A stretch of DNA of 64,000 bases, taken from NCBI RefSeq assembly GCF_037152535.1, contig NZ_JBBCMA010000001.1, forward strand, positions 1,178,001-1,242,000. Direction: 5' to 3'. Positions 50,566 to 59,341 of the stretch are shown here, one piece after another. Below the pieces are notes generated by a model. It had not been told where the DNA came from, did no database searches, and was given only the letters and a program-made list of their open reading frames with translations. Numbering within the stretch: position 1 is the first letter of the stretch; each line of letters opens with the position of its first letter. The stretch comes from Leclercia sp. AS011. Lineage in GTDB: Bacteria; Pseudomonadota; Gammaproteobacteria; Enterobacterales; Enterobacteriaceae. The position numbers and the translations under genes were made by a program.

Positions 50566-52116
50566 ATGTCGTTGAAAAAGTCGTCCCTAGCCATTCTGCT
50601 CGCCTTACTGTTTTTCTTTGTCGCCAGTGCCGCAACCAATGTCTGGCTGGCCATCAAAAGCAATGATTCGCTGGATAGCGTCAATAAAGAGATTCAGGTG
50701 GTGTTATCCATTATCGATCCTATTAACCACAGCCGTACCCTGCGCGTGCGGGTGATGGAGTATATGAAGCAGGTGGAGAGCGGGGATACCGCCAGTATCG
50801 CTGAGAAACTGGACTCGGTGAAGCTGGCCCTGACCAAAGCGGATGGCGCGTTCGCCGCCTTTAATGCCGCGCCGCGTCTGGCGGATGAAGCCCCGCTCGT
50901 AAAGGACTATAACGATGCCTGGCTCGCCTACCGTAATGAGGGGCTCGCCCCGCTGATCGACGCGGCCTCGGCGCATGACGCGGCTAAATTTGATGCCCTG
51001 ATCCCGCAGATCTCCCGCCTCGACCGCCAGTATGAGATCGTCCTCGACCAGGTGCTCTCTGTGCATCAGAAATACGCCAAACAGCTCAATGAGGATGCGC
51101 GCTCGCATTTTGCCTCCGGCTTAACCATTATCGCCGCCTTTGCCGCGCTGTTTGTGGTGGTCATTGTCGGGGTGAGCGTGCTGATGAAGCGGTTTGTCTT
51201 TGCCCCGATTAACCTGGCGCGGGAACACTGCAGCCAGATTGCCGCCGGTCAGCTGACGCAAGCGGTACCGCAGAAGGCGGGCTCGAACAACGAAATCGAT
51301 CTGCTGATGGGCTCGATGGAGCAGATGCGTCAGGCCTTGCTGGAGACTATCTCGCAGGTGCGCGAAGCCTGCCGCACCGTCAATTATGCCTCGCAGGAGA
51401 TTGCCTCCGGGAATATCGACCTGGCCTCGCGTACCGAACAGCAGGCCTCGGCCCTGACGGAAACCGCTGCCAGCATGGAGCAGCTGAGCGCCACCGTCGC
51501 CAATAACACCGACAATGTGCATCAGGCCGGTAAGCTGGTGCAGGATGCGGTGAACAACGCCCGTACCGGCGAGGCGGTGACCCGGGAGGTGATCGAGACC
51601 ATGAACACCATTGCTGCCAACTCCCAGCGTATCGAAGATATTACCAGCGTGATCAACAGCATCGCCTTCCAGACCAATATTCTGGCGCTGAACGCCGCGG
51701 TGGAAGCCGCGCGCGCCGGCAACCAGGGGCGCGGTTTTGCGGTGGTGGCGACCGAAGTGCGTACCCTGGCACAGAAGAGCGCCGTGGCGGCGAAGGATAT
51801 TGAAAACCTGATTGCCCAGTCGGTCTCCAGCGTGAAAAACGGTTCGCAGCTGGTGAACCGTTCCGGGGAAGTGATCCATGCCATTATCAACTCGGTCAAT
51901 AAAGTGAATGCGCTGATGGAGCAGATCTCGGTGGCCTCGGAAGAGCAGAGCCGTGGGATTGGCCAGGTCGGCCAGGCGGTGACCGAGATGGACGGCGTGA
52001 CCCAGCAAAACGCCGCGCTGGTGCAGGAGTCCGCGGCCGCGGCCGCCTCGCTGGAAGAGCAGGCGAAACACCTGACCCAGAGCATCGCCAGCTTCCGACT
52101 GCCGGAACCGGCATAA
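50566..52116 (+). CDS. Methyl-accepting chemotaxis protein
   Basis: A 516-residue transmembrane chemoreceptor: helix 1 (LAILLALLFFFVASAATNVWLAI, about 6-29), a four-helix-bundle periplasmic sensor (30-184), helix 2 (TIIAAFAALFVVVIVGVSVLM, about 188-208), HAMP, and the signalling hairpin tip (IAFQTNILALNAAVEAARAGNQGRGFAVVATEVRTLAQKSA). Methylation-helix sequences flank it (ASRTEQQASALTETAASMEQL). It ends in LPEPA and lacks the NWETF-type CheR/CheB tether of Tar and Tsr, so it depends on other receptors for efficient adaptation. The ligand is unknown. It is transcribed from a FliA-type promoter. Confidence 0.92.
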   Translation: MSLKKSSLAILLALLFFFVASAATNVWLAIKSNDSLDSVNKEIQVVLSIIDPINHSRTLRVRVMEYMKQVESGDTASIAEKLDSVKLALTKADGAFAAFNAAPRLADEAPLVKDYNDAWLAYRNEGLAPLIDAASAHDAAKFDALIPQISRLDRQYEIVLDQVLSVHQKYAKQLNEDARSHFASGLTIIAAFAALFVVVIVGVSVLMKRFVFAPINLAREHCSQIAAGQLTQAVPQKAGSNNEIDLLMGSMEQMRQALLETISQVREACRTVNYASQEIASGNIDLASRTEQQASALTETAASMEQLSATVANNTDNVHQAGKLVQDAVNNARTGEAVTREVIETMNTIAANSQRIEDITSVINSIAFQTNILALNAAVEAARAGNQGRGFAVVATEVRTLAQKSAVAAKDIENLIAQSVSSVKNGSQLVNRSGEVIHAIINSVNKVNALMEQISVASEEQSRGIGQVGQAVTEMDGVTQQNAALVQESAAAAASLEEQAKHLTQSIASFRLPEPA

Positions 52117-52125
52117 CAGGGATGA

Positions 52126-52210
52126 ATGCCCGGCGGCGCTACGCTTGCCGGGCTTACAGGGTCAAACCCGTGTTTTGTAGGCTGGCTAAGGCGCAGCCGC
52201 CACCCGGCAA
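52126..52210. repeat. BIME (two REP units)
   Basis: ATGCCCGGCGGCGCTACG...CTTGCCGGGC and, after a short linker, GTAGGCTGGCTAAGGCGCAG then CCGCCACCCGGC in inverse orientation, between the chemoreceptor and the trehalose operon. Confidence 0.83.
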
Positions 52211-52369
52211 TATCCCCCACACCCTTCGCAGTGACCCATCTCACATTAATTTCCTGGTCTATGCTTGATGTTCATGCGCGACATCAGGTCAGCGCATTTT
52301 CTCTATTTCCCTCTGCTTAGCGATAACCGCCGGGCAACCCGAGGATGATGGGTCAAACGAGGTGCTGGA

Positions 52370-54142
52370 ATGACGGCTAAATCTATTAGGTATTGGGGTT
52401 GTGAATATAGCGATGCGAACGACGTTCGCTTTCATCTGTGGGCCAGCGGTCAGCAGCACATCGACCTGCGCCTGAACGGCGAAACACTGCCGATGCATCC
52501 GACCGGCGACGGCGGATTTGAACTGACGGTCAACAACGTTGCCCCTGGTTCAGCGTACAGCTTTATCCTGCCCGACGGCACTGCGGTGCCCGATCCGGCC
52601 TCCCGCGCCCAGCAAGGGGATGTCAACGGCCCGTCGCTGGTGTGCGATCCTCACAGCTATGTCTGGCGCAACACCCACTGGCAGGGCCGCCCCTGGGAAG
52701 AGAGCGTGGTCTACGAGCTGCATATCGGGACCTTTACCCCGGAGGGCACCTTCCGCGCCGCGGCCGACAAACTGCCGTATCTCGCCTCGCTCGGCATCAC
52801 CATGATTGAGCTGATGCCGCTCTCCCAGTCCGGGGGCAATCGCGGCTGGGGTTATGACGGGGTGCTGTTGTATGCCCCGCACAGCGCCTACGGCACGCCG
52901 GACGAGCTGAAGGCCTTCGTCGATACCGCCCACGGGCTGGGGTTATCCGTCGTGCTGGATATCGTGCTTAACCATTTCGGGCCGGAGGGCAACTATCTGC
53001 CGAAACTGGCCCCGGACTTCTTCCACCCTGAACGCATGACCCCGTGGGGAAACGGCATCGCCTACGACCTCGCGCCGGTGCGTCAGTTTATTGTTGATGC
53101 GCCCCTGTACTGGCTGACGGAGTTTCACTTCGACGGCCTGCGCTTTGACGCCATTGACCAGATCGAAGACAGCTCCGACACCCATGTACTGATTGAGATC
53201 GCCACCCGCATCCGCGCCGCCATTACCGACCGGCCGGTGCATCTCACCACCGAAGACAGCCGCAACGTGGTGTTTCTCCATCCGCGCGAGGAGGATGGCA
53301 GCGTGCCGCTGTTTACCGGGGAGTGGAATGACGATCTGCACAACGCCGTCCACGTGATGGCCAGCGGCGAAACCCATGCCTGGTACCAGGATTTTGCTGA
53401 AAAACCAGAGCAGTGGGTGGCGCGGGCGCTGACTGAGGGCTTCTCTTATCAGGGGGAACGTTCCCCCCAGACCGGTGAGTTGCGGGGCGTGAATAGTCTC
53501 GCTCAACCGCCAGTGGCCTTCGTCGATTTCATCCAGAATCACGACCAGGTAGGCAATCGTGCGCAGGGGGATCGCCTGCTGAGCCTGATTGGGGAGGAGC
53601 CCACCCGGGTGCTGATGGCCGCGCTGCTGCTCTCCCCGCACATTCCTCTGATGTTTATGGGCGAGGAGTTTGGTGAAACCCAGCCGTTCCTGTTCTTTAC
53701 CGATTTCCACGGGGATCTGGCGCGCGCGGTGCGGGAAGGGCGCGCAAAAGAGTTCAGCGATCACGACGAGACGGTGCCGGATCCCAATGCGCCGGAGACC
53801 TTTACCCGCTCCAAACTGGACTGGGACAAACTCAACCAGCCTGGCGGCCAGAACTGGCTGCGCTTTACCCAACAGCTGTTGCAGCTGCGCCAGCGGGCAA
53901 TTGTGCCGCTGCTGGCCGGAGCCCAGGGGGGGAACGGCAGGGTGCTGAAAACCGCGCCGGGCTGTGTGGTGGTGAGCTGGACCTTTACCCAGGGCACGCT
54001 GACGCTGGCGCTCAATGTGAGTGACCAGCCACAGAAGCTGCCCGATATCGCCGGTGAAACGCTGTTTGCCTGGCCGGAAGGCCGCACGGAGCTGCTCGCG
54101 AACACCGTTATTGTACGTTTTGCACAAGGAGAACCGACCTGA
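52370..54142 (+). CDS. treZ: Malto-oligosyltrehalose trehalohydrolase
   Basis: A 590-residue GH13 enzyme releasing trehalose from maltooligosyl-trehalose. An N-terminal CBM48-like domain (about 1-100: YWGCEYSDANDVRFHLWASG) precedes the barrel with VVYELHIGTFTPEGTFRAA, VVLDIVLNHFGPEGNYL, FDGLRFDAIDQIEDSSDTHVLIEIA and FIQNHDQVGNRAQGDRLL. It acts after TreY in the cytoplasm. GAGGTG precedes ATG 52370. It is the first gene of treZ-treY-glgX, coupled to treY through an ATGA overlap. This route to trehalose is absent from E. coli K-12. Confidence 0.93.
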   Translation: MTAKSIRYWGCEYSDANDVRFHLWASGQQHIDLRLNGETLPMHPTGDGGFELTVNNVAPGSAYSFILPDGTAVPDPASRAQQGDVNGPSLVCDPHSYVWRNTHWQGRPWEESVVYELHIGTFTPEGTFRAAADKLPYLASLGITMIELMPLSQSGGNRGWGYDGVLLYAPHSAYGTPDELKAFVDTAHGLGLSVVLDIVLNHFGPEGNYLPKLAPDFFHPERMTPWGNGIAYDLAPVRQFIVDAPLYWLTEFHFDGLRFDAIDQIEDSSDTHVLIEIATRIRAAITDRPVHLTTEDSRNVVFLHPREEDGSVPLFTGEWNDDLHNAVHVMASGETHAWYQDFAEKPEQWVARALTEGFSYQGERSPQTGELRGVNSLAQPPVAFVDFIQNHDQVGNRAQGDRLLSLIGEEPTRVLMAALLLSPHIPLMFMGEEFGETQPFLFFTDFHGDLARAVREGRAKEFSDHDETVPDPNAPETFTRSKLDWDKLNQPGGQNWLRFTQQLLQLRQRAIVPLLAGAQGGNGRVLKTAPGCVVVSWTFTQGTLTLALNVSDQPQKLPDIAGETLFAWPEGRTELLANTVIVRFAQGEPT

Positions 54143-56658
54143 TGATCCCAACAGCGACCTGGCGTATTCAGTTTCGCAACGGCATGACCTTCGATCGTGC
54201 CGCCAGTCTGGTGCCATATCTGCAACAGCTCGGCATCAGCCATCTGTATGCTTCGCCAATCTTTACCGCCGCCCGGGATTCGACGCACGGTTATGACGTC
54301 ACCGATGCCAACGAGATTGACCCTGCTATCGGCGGTCGCGCCGGGTTTGAACGGCTGGTCAGCGCCCTGAAGGCCGCCGGGCTGGGGTTGATCCTCGATA
54401 TTGTGCCGAACCACATGTCCACCTCGCTGGAAAACGCCTGGTGGCGGGATGTGATTGAGCACGGGGAGAAGAGCCGCTACGCCCGCCACTTTGATATCGA
54501 CTGGTCCCGGCGGCTGACCCTGCCGTTTCTCGGGGATGACTTTGAGGTGGTGCTGGCGAACGGCGAAATCAGCGTCCAGCGCGACCCCAACACCGGCAAG
54601 CCGGCGCTGGCCTATTTCGACAACTTCTACCCGCTGACCCCCGAGAGCTGGGAAGGGCGCGAAGAGGAGGTCCTGAACCTCAGCGATCCGGCGGCCATTA
54701 CGAAGCTGCACGACCAGCAGCCGTGGCGGCTCACCAGCTGGCGCGATGCGCCGCGCGACCTTTCCTGGCGTCGCTTCTTTGAGATTACCGGTCTGGTGGG
54801 CGTGCGGGTAGAAGATGACGCGGTGTTTGATGACAGCCACGCCCTGATCCTTGCCCTGGTGCGTTCAGGTGCGGTGGACGGGCTGCGTATCGATCACGTG
54901 GACGGTCTCGCCGACCCGCGGGCTTATCTGCAACGTCTGCGGCAGGAAGCTGGGCCCGACTGCTATATCACGGTGGAGAAGATCCTCAGTAAAGGCGAGA
55001 ACCTGCCCAATGACTGGCCGATCTCCGGCACTACCGGGTATGAATTTATCGCCTCGCTGTCGGAGGTGCTGATCGATGACGACAAAATCGATGGTCTGCG
55101 CGAGGCCTATGACCGGATCATGGGCCGCCCGGTTGATATGCATGACGAACTGCGCGACGCGCGGCTGCTGATGGTGGACCGGAACTTCGCCGGGGAGTTT
55201 TCCACGTTGCTGAGCCTGGCGAACAGCCTGGCGCAGACCGAAGGCGTTGTTATCGAAGAGGAGCCCCTGCGGCTGGCGCTGCGCGAGCTGCTGGTGGCCT
55301 TCCCGGTGTACCGCACCTACGGCACGGCGCAGGGTATGTCCGCCGCGGACGTGCGGCTGCTGAACCATGTAGTGTCGACCATCAGCGCCGACCCTGACGC
55401 TATCGCGCTGCTGATGCGCATTCTGACCGGCGAGGTCTCTGACGAGGCGCGGGATACCGCCACGACCTTCCGCACCCGTTTCCAGCAGCTGACCGGGCCG
55501 CTGATGGCGAAATCGGTGGAGGATACGCTGTTCTTCCGCCAGCACATGGATCTGGCGCTCAACGAAGTGGGGGCCGAGCCGGTGCCGCGCGCCTTCTCGC
55601 TGACGCGTTTCCATACCGAGATGGCCGCCCGACGGGATCGTCAGCCGGACGCGCTCTCCGGTACCTCGACCCATGATACCAAGCGCGGGGAAGATGCCCG
55701 CGCCCGGCTTTACAGCCTGACCGAAGCGCCGGCGGTGTGGGCAGAGTGCGTGGCCCGCTGGCAGCAGTTAAACCAGACCCACGTGCGTTTTCTGAATGAT
55801 GGCACGGCCCCGCGCGGCGCCGACACCTGGATGCTTTATCAGGCGCTGGCCGGCGTCTGGCCCCCGGATCTGGATCCGCAGGATGCGGCGGGGCTGAATG
55901 CTCTGGAAGCGCGCTTCCTGGCCTTTGTCGAGAAGGCGCTGCGCGAGGCTAAGCTGCGCACCGACTGGGTGGACAGCAACGAAGCCTATGAAACGGTGGT
56001 GCTGGAGTACGCCCGCCATCTGCTGTCGCCGGACAATCAGGATTTCCTGCAGGACTTCAGCACCTCGCTGCGTCCGTTTATCCGCGCCGGGCTGGTAAAC
56101 AGCCTGAGCCAGACGGTGATCAAACTGACCGCCCCGGGCGTGCCGGATGTTTATCAGGGCAGCGAAGGGCTCAACTTTAGCCTTGTCGATCCGGATAACC
56201 GCCGCGAGCCCGATTTCGACCAGCTCCGTCAGCAGCTGGCGACAGCGGATCGGCAGACTGCTACCCGCGAGGCGAGCTGGCTGGATGGGCAACTTAAGCT
56301 CTCCGTCACCCGCACGCTGCTGCATCTGCGCCAGCGCAAACCGGCGCTGTTCCGTCTGGGCAGCTATATGGCGCTCCTGACCCGCGGCGAGCGGGCGGAT
56401 AAGGCCATTGCCTTTGCCCGCGTGGATGACGACGACGTACTGATTGTGGTGGCACCGCGGCTGGCGCTGGCGAACGCCGCGCAGGCGTTTCCGGTCACCG
56501 GGGCGGCCCTGTGGGGACAGACAGAGGTGGTGCTGCCACCCGATCTTGCCGGGCGCAGCTACAAGGACTGTTTCAGCGGTGAAACCCTTACGTTGGGCGA
56601 AAGCCTGCAACTGAGTGATGCACAGGATTGCTGGCGGGTGTTACTGGCCTGCGGCTAA
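54142..56658 (+). CDS. treY: Malto-oligosyltrehalose synthase
   Basis: An 838-residue GH13 enzyme that converts the reducing-end alpha-1,4 bond of maltodextrins into alpha,alpha-1,1, making maltooligosyl-trehalose. Seen are the N-terminal TWRIQFRNGMTFDRAASLVPYLQQLGISHLYASPIFTAARDSTHGYDVTD, LILDIVPNHMSTSLENAWWRDVIEHG, VDGLRIDHVDGLADPRAYL and CYITVEKIL, plus the late DVYQGSEGLNFSLVDPDNRR. Its start overlaps the treZ stop by one base. It supplies the TreZ substrate. Confidence 0.94.
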   Translation: MIPTATWRIQFRNGMTFDRAASLVPYLQQLGISHLYASPIFTAARDSTHGYDVTDANEIDPAIGGRAGFERLVSALKAAGLGLILDIVPNHMSTSLENAWWRDVIEHGEKSRYARHFDIDWSRRLTLPFLGDDFEVVLANGEISVQRDPNTGKPALAYFDNFYPLTPESWEGREEEVLNLSDPAAITKLHDQQPWRLTSWRDAPRDLSWRRFFEITGLVGVRVEDDAVFDDSHALILALVRSGAVDGLRIDHVDGLADPRAYLQRLRQEAGPDCYITVEKILSKGENLPNDWPISGTTGYEFIASLSEVLIDDDKIDGLREAYDRIMGRPVDMHDELRDARLLMVDRNFAGEFSTLLSLANSLAQTEGVVIEEEPLRLALRELLVAFPVYRTYGTAQGMSAADVRLLNHVVSTISADPDAIALLMRILTGEVSDEARDTATTFRTRFQQLTGPLMAKSVEDTLFFRQHMDLALNEVGAEPVPRAFSLTRFHTEMAARRDRQPDALSGTSTHDTKRGEDARARLYSLTEAPAVWAECVARWQQLNQTHVRFLNDGTAPRGADTWMLYQALAGVWPPDLDPQDAAGLNALEARFLAFVEKALREAKLRTDWVDSNEAYETVVLEYARHLLSPDNQDFLQDFSTSLRPFIRAGLVNSLSQTVIKLTAPGVPDVYQGSEGLNFSLVDPDNRREPDFDQLRQQLATADRQTATREASWLDGQLKLSVTRTLLHLRQRKPALFRLGSYMALLTRGERADKAIAFARVDDDDVLIVVAPRLALANAAQAFPVTGAALWGQTEVVLPPDLAGRSYKDCFSGETLTLGESLQLSDAQDCWRVLLACG

Positions 56659-56687
56659 TGATTATGACGGTTCGAGGGAAAGACATT

Positions 56688-58763
56688 ATGGCATTCGACA
56701 AAATCTATGAAATTCAGCCGGGGCAGAGTTACCCGCTGGGGGCGAATTACGATGACAAAGGGGTGAATTTTGCCCTCTTTTCGGCCTGCGCTGAACGCGT
56801 TGAGCTGTGTCTGTTTGACCCGAGTGGTAAAACGGAAATTGCCCGTCTGGAGTTACCGGAGTTCACCGACGAAGTCTGGCACGGCTATGTCCCGGATCTG
56901 AAACCGGGCGCGCTGTACGGTTATCGCGTGTATGGTCCGTACGATCCGGAAAACGGCCACCGCTTCAACCCGCATAAGCTGCTGATTGACCCCTATGCGA
57001 GGGCGTTGACCGGGGAGCTTATCTGGAACCCGGCCCACTTTGGCTATGAACTGGGGCATGAAGATCTCGATCTCAGCTTTGATACCCGGGACAGCGCTCC
57101 CTATACGCCAAAATGCCGGGTCATTGACCCGCGGGTCTTCGACGGGCAGGATCCGCATCGCCCGGCGGTGCCCTGGTCCAGCACCATTCTGTATGAAACC
57201 CACGTGAAAGGCTTTACCCAGCTCAACCCGGCGATCCCGCCTGAGCTGCGCGGCACCTTCGAGGGGATGGGGCATAAAGCGACGGTGGATTACATCAAAA
57301 GCCTCGGCGTGACCTCCGTTGAGCTGCTGCCGGTGCATGCTTTCCCGGATGACCAGCATCTGCTCGACCGGGGGCTGAAAAACTTCTGGGGCTACAACAC
57401 GCTGAACTTCTTCTCTCCGGCGTCGCGCTACGGCGGCCCGAACGGCATTCAGGGATTCCGCGACATGGTGCGCGCCTTCCACGATGCCGGTATCGAGGTG
57501 ATCCTCGACGTGGTCTATAACCACACCGCCGAGGGCAACGAGCTGGGCCCGACGCTGTCATTTAAGGGGATCGACAACTTCTCGTATTACCGCACCATTG
57601 CCGGGCAGCACCGTTACTACGTGAACGATACCGGCACCGGCAATACGGTGAATACCTCGCACCCGCGGGTGCTGCAGATGGTGATGGACTCCCTGCGGTA
57701 CTGGGCGGAGTCGATGCATATTGACGGCTTCCGCTTTGACCTTGGCACCATCCTCGGACGCGAGCCGGAAGGGTTCGACCAGCGCGGCGGCTTTTTCGAT
57801 GCCATGATGCAGGATCCGCTCCTCTCACGGCTGAAACTGATCGGCGAGCCGTGGGATATCGGCCCGGGCGGCTATCAGGTCGGCGGATTCCCGCCGGGCT
57901 GGGGCGAGTGGAATGATAAGTATCGCGATACCGTGCGGGAGTACTGGCGCGGAGATAACGTCTCCTCCGATTTTGCCGCCCGACTGCTCGGCTCCGGGGA
58001 TCTCTATGACCAGCGCGGGCGTCGTCCGTGGGCCAGCATCAACTTTATTACCGCCCACGATGGCTTCACCCTCAACGACCTGGTCTCGTTTAACGAGAAG
58101 CACAACGAGGCCAATGGCGAGGACAACAACGACGGCCACAATGATAACCGGTCATCGAATTATGGCGCGGAAGGTCCGACTGACGACGAGCAGATCAACG
58201 CCCTGCGTGAGCAGCAGAAGCGTAACTTCCTCACCACGCTGCTCTTCTCCCACGGTACACCGATGCTGCTGGCCGGGGATGAGTTTGGCCGCAGCCAGTT
58301 GGGTAATAACAACGGCTACTGTCAGGACAGCGAGATCAGCTGGGTACACTGGGAGAATCTGCCGGAGAGCGCCGAGGCGCTGCGCAACTTCACCCGTCAT
58401 CTGATCGACCTGCGCACCCGTCAGCCGCTGTTACGCCGCGAGAGCTGGCGTGACGGGATGGAGATCACCTGGTTCAATGCCGGTGGTGGGCCGCAACTGC
58501 CGGAACACTGGGACGAGGGGACCACGCTGGGGCTTCATCTCACCCGTGCCGATCTGCACGGGCAGAAGGGGATCTGGCAGGAGGTGCTACTGCTGATTAA
58601 CCCGTATGAAGGCGCGGTGCCGTTCCGTATCCCGGAATGCGGTCAAGAGGGTTGGGTGCTGGAGCTTTGTACGGCAGGGGATGAACATCTGGGGCAAGCG
58701 GTGCTCCCGGATACCGATTTTCCGCTGCCAGGCCGCAGTATCGTGCTGTTACGGCGGCCCTGA
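56688..58763 (+). CDS. glgX: Glycogen debranching enzyme (GlgX/TreX type)
   Basis: A 691-residue isoamylase-type GH13 debranching enzyme cleaving alpha-1,6 branches of glycogen and limit dextrins. CBM48 region YPLGANYDDKGVNFALFSACAERVELCLFDPSG, then ILDVVYNHTAEGNELGPTLSFKGIDN, DGFRFDLGTILGREP, LIGEPWDIGPGGYQVGGFPPGW and NFITAHDGFTLNDLVSFNEKHN. The operon position makes a TreX role likely: it frees linear chains for TreY/TreZ. ATG 56688 follows GAGGGAAAG, 29 bp after treY; upstream in-frame codons are excluded. The E. coli-type glgBXCAP cluster could hold a second copy elsewhere. Confidence 0.9.
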   Translation: MAFDKIYEIQPGQSYPLGANYDDKGVNFALFSACAERVELCLFDPSGKTEIARLELPEFTDEVWHGYVPDLKPGALYGYRVYGPYDPENGHRFNPHKLLIDPYARALTGELIWNPAHFGYELGHEDLDLSFDTRDSAPYTPKCRVIDPRVFDGQDPHRPAVPWSSTILYETHVKGFTQLNPAIPPELRGTFEGMGHKATVDYIKSLGVTSVELLPVHAFPDDQHLLDRGLKNFWGYNTLNFFSPASRYGGPNGIQGFRDMVRAFHDAGIEVILDVVYNHTAEGNELGPTLSFKGIDNFSYYRTIAGQHRYYVNDTGTGNTVNTSHPRVLQMVMDSLRYWAESMHIDGFRFDLGTILGREPEGFDQRGGFFDAMMQDPLLSRLKLIGEPWDIGPGGYQVGGFPPGWGEWNDKYRDTVREYWRGDNVSSDFAARLLGSGDLYDQRGRRPWASINFITAHDGFTLNDLVSFNEKHNEANGEDNNDGHNDNRSSNYGAEGPTDDEQINALREQQKRNFLTTLLFSHGTPMLLAGDEFGRSQLGNNNGYCQDSEISWVHWENLPESAEALRNFTRHLIDLRTRQPLLRRESWRDGMEITWFNAGGGPQLPEHWDEGTTLGLHLTRADLHGQKGIWQEVLLLINPYEGAVPFRIPECGQEGWVLELCTAGDEHLGQAVLPDTDFPLPGRSIVLLRRP

Positions 58764-58771
58764 ACGCGGGG

Positions 58772-59062
58772 CTATTTGTTAGCCCGCGCTCTGTCCCACG
58801 GGCTGGTGGTCTCGTTCTCGGCTTTTGCCGGGGCGGGATCCTCCAGCGAGTCCAGGTACAGGGCTTCAACTTCGGCCCGGGCCCACGGGGTGCGCCGCAA
58901 AAACTTGAGGCTGGATTTGACGCTGGGATCGCTGTTAAAGCAGTTGATTTTAATCAGCTTGCCCAGCTGCACCCAGCCGTAGCGCGCCACCAGGGCATTC
59001 ACCTGCATTTCAAGCGTGACGCCATGCAAAGGATCTTTCGAAGGGTGAGCAGTCACAGGCAT
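58772..59062 (-). CDS. VF530 (DUF2132) family small protein
   Basis: A 96-residue protein with the family core [61 protein letters not shown], followed by a charged tail. The family is named after a Vibrio fischeri protein proposed to bind DNA; function is not established. It is convergent with the trehalose operon, 8 bp from the glgX stop. Confidence 0.85.
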   Translation of the reverse strand: MPVTAHPSKDPLHGVTLEMQVNALVARYGWVQLGKLIKINCFNSDPSVKSSLKFLRRTPWARAEVEALYLDSLEDPAPAKAENETTSPWDRARANK

Positions 59063-59159
59063 CCTTTAATTATCTGGCAAGGGGTTGAAAGCGGGGAAGG
59101 TTACAAGAAAAGCCGGGGGCCAGCAAGCGCCCTGACGGGCAGCGGTTTTGTAAATTTTA

Positions 59160-59247
59160 TAGGCCGGGTAAGGCCTAGCCGCCACCCGGCACGACAGATC
59201 GCACCCGGGTTTATGCCCGGCGGCGCTGCGCTTGCGCGGGCCTACGA
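59160..59247. repeat. BIME (two or three REP-like units)
   Basis: AGGCCGGGTAAGGCCTAGCC with GCCACCCGGC, then ATGCCCGGCGGCGCTGCG with CTTGCGCGGGCCTAC, filling most of the gap between the VF530 gene and the next MFS gene. Confidence 0.82.
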
Positions 59248-59341
59248 TTCTGGCGCGCGACCTCACCATCGCATGAAGCTACTGTTATTGAAACGCTGTT
59301 CCTATATACTCTATTTCCCCGATCCCGCTGCTATTGATCCG

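Noticed and set aside
52943..54217. A 424-codon minus-strand frame and other long antisense frames over treZ, treY, glgX and the permease genes
   Set aside because: GC-rich genes with strong third-position bias create long antisense frames; the plus-strand genes carry complete family motifs.
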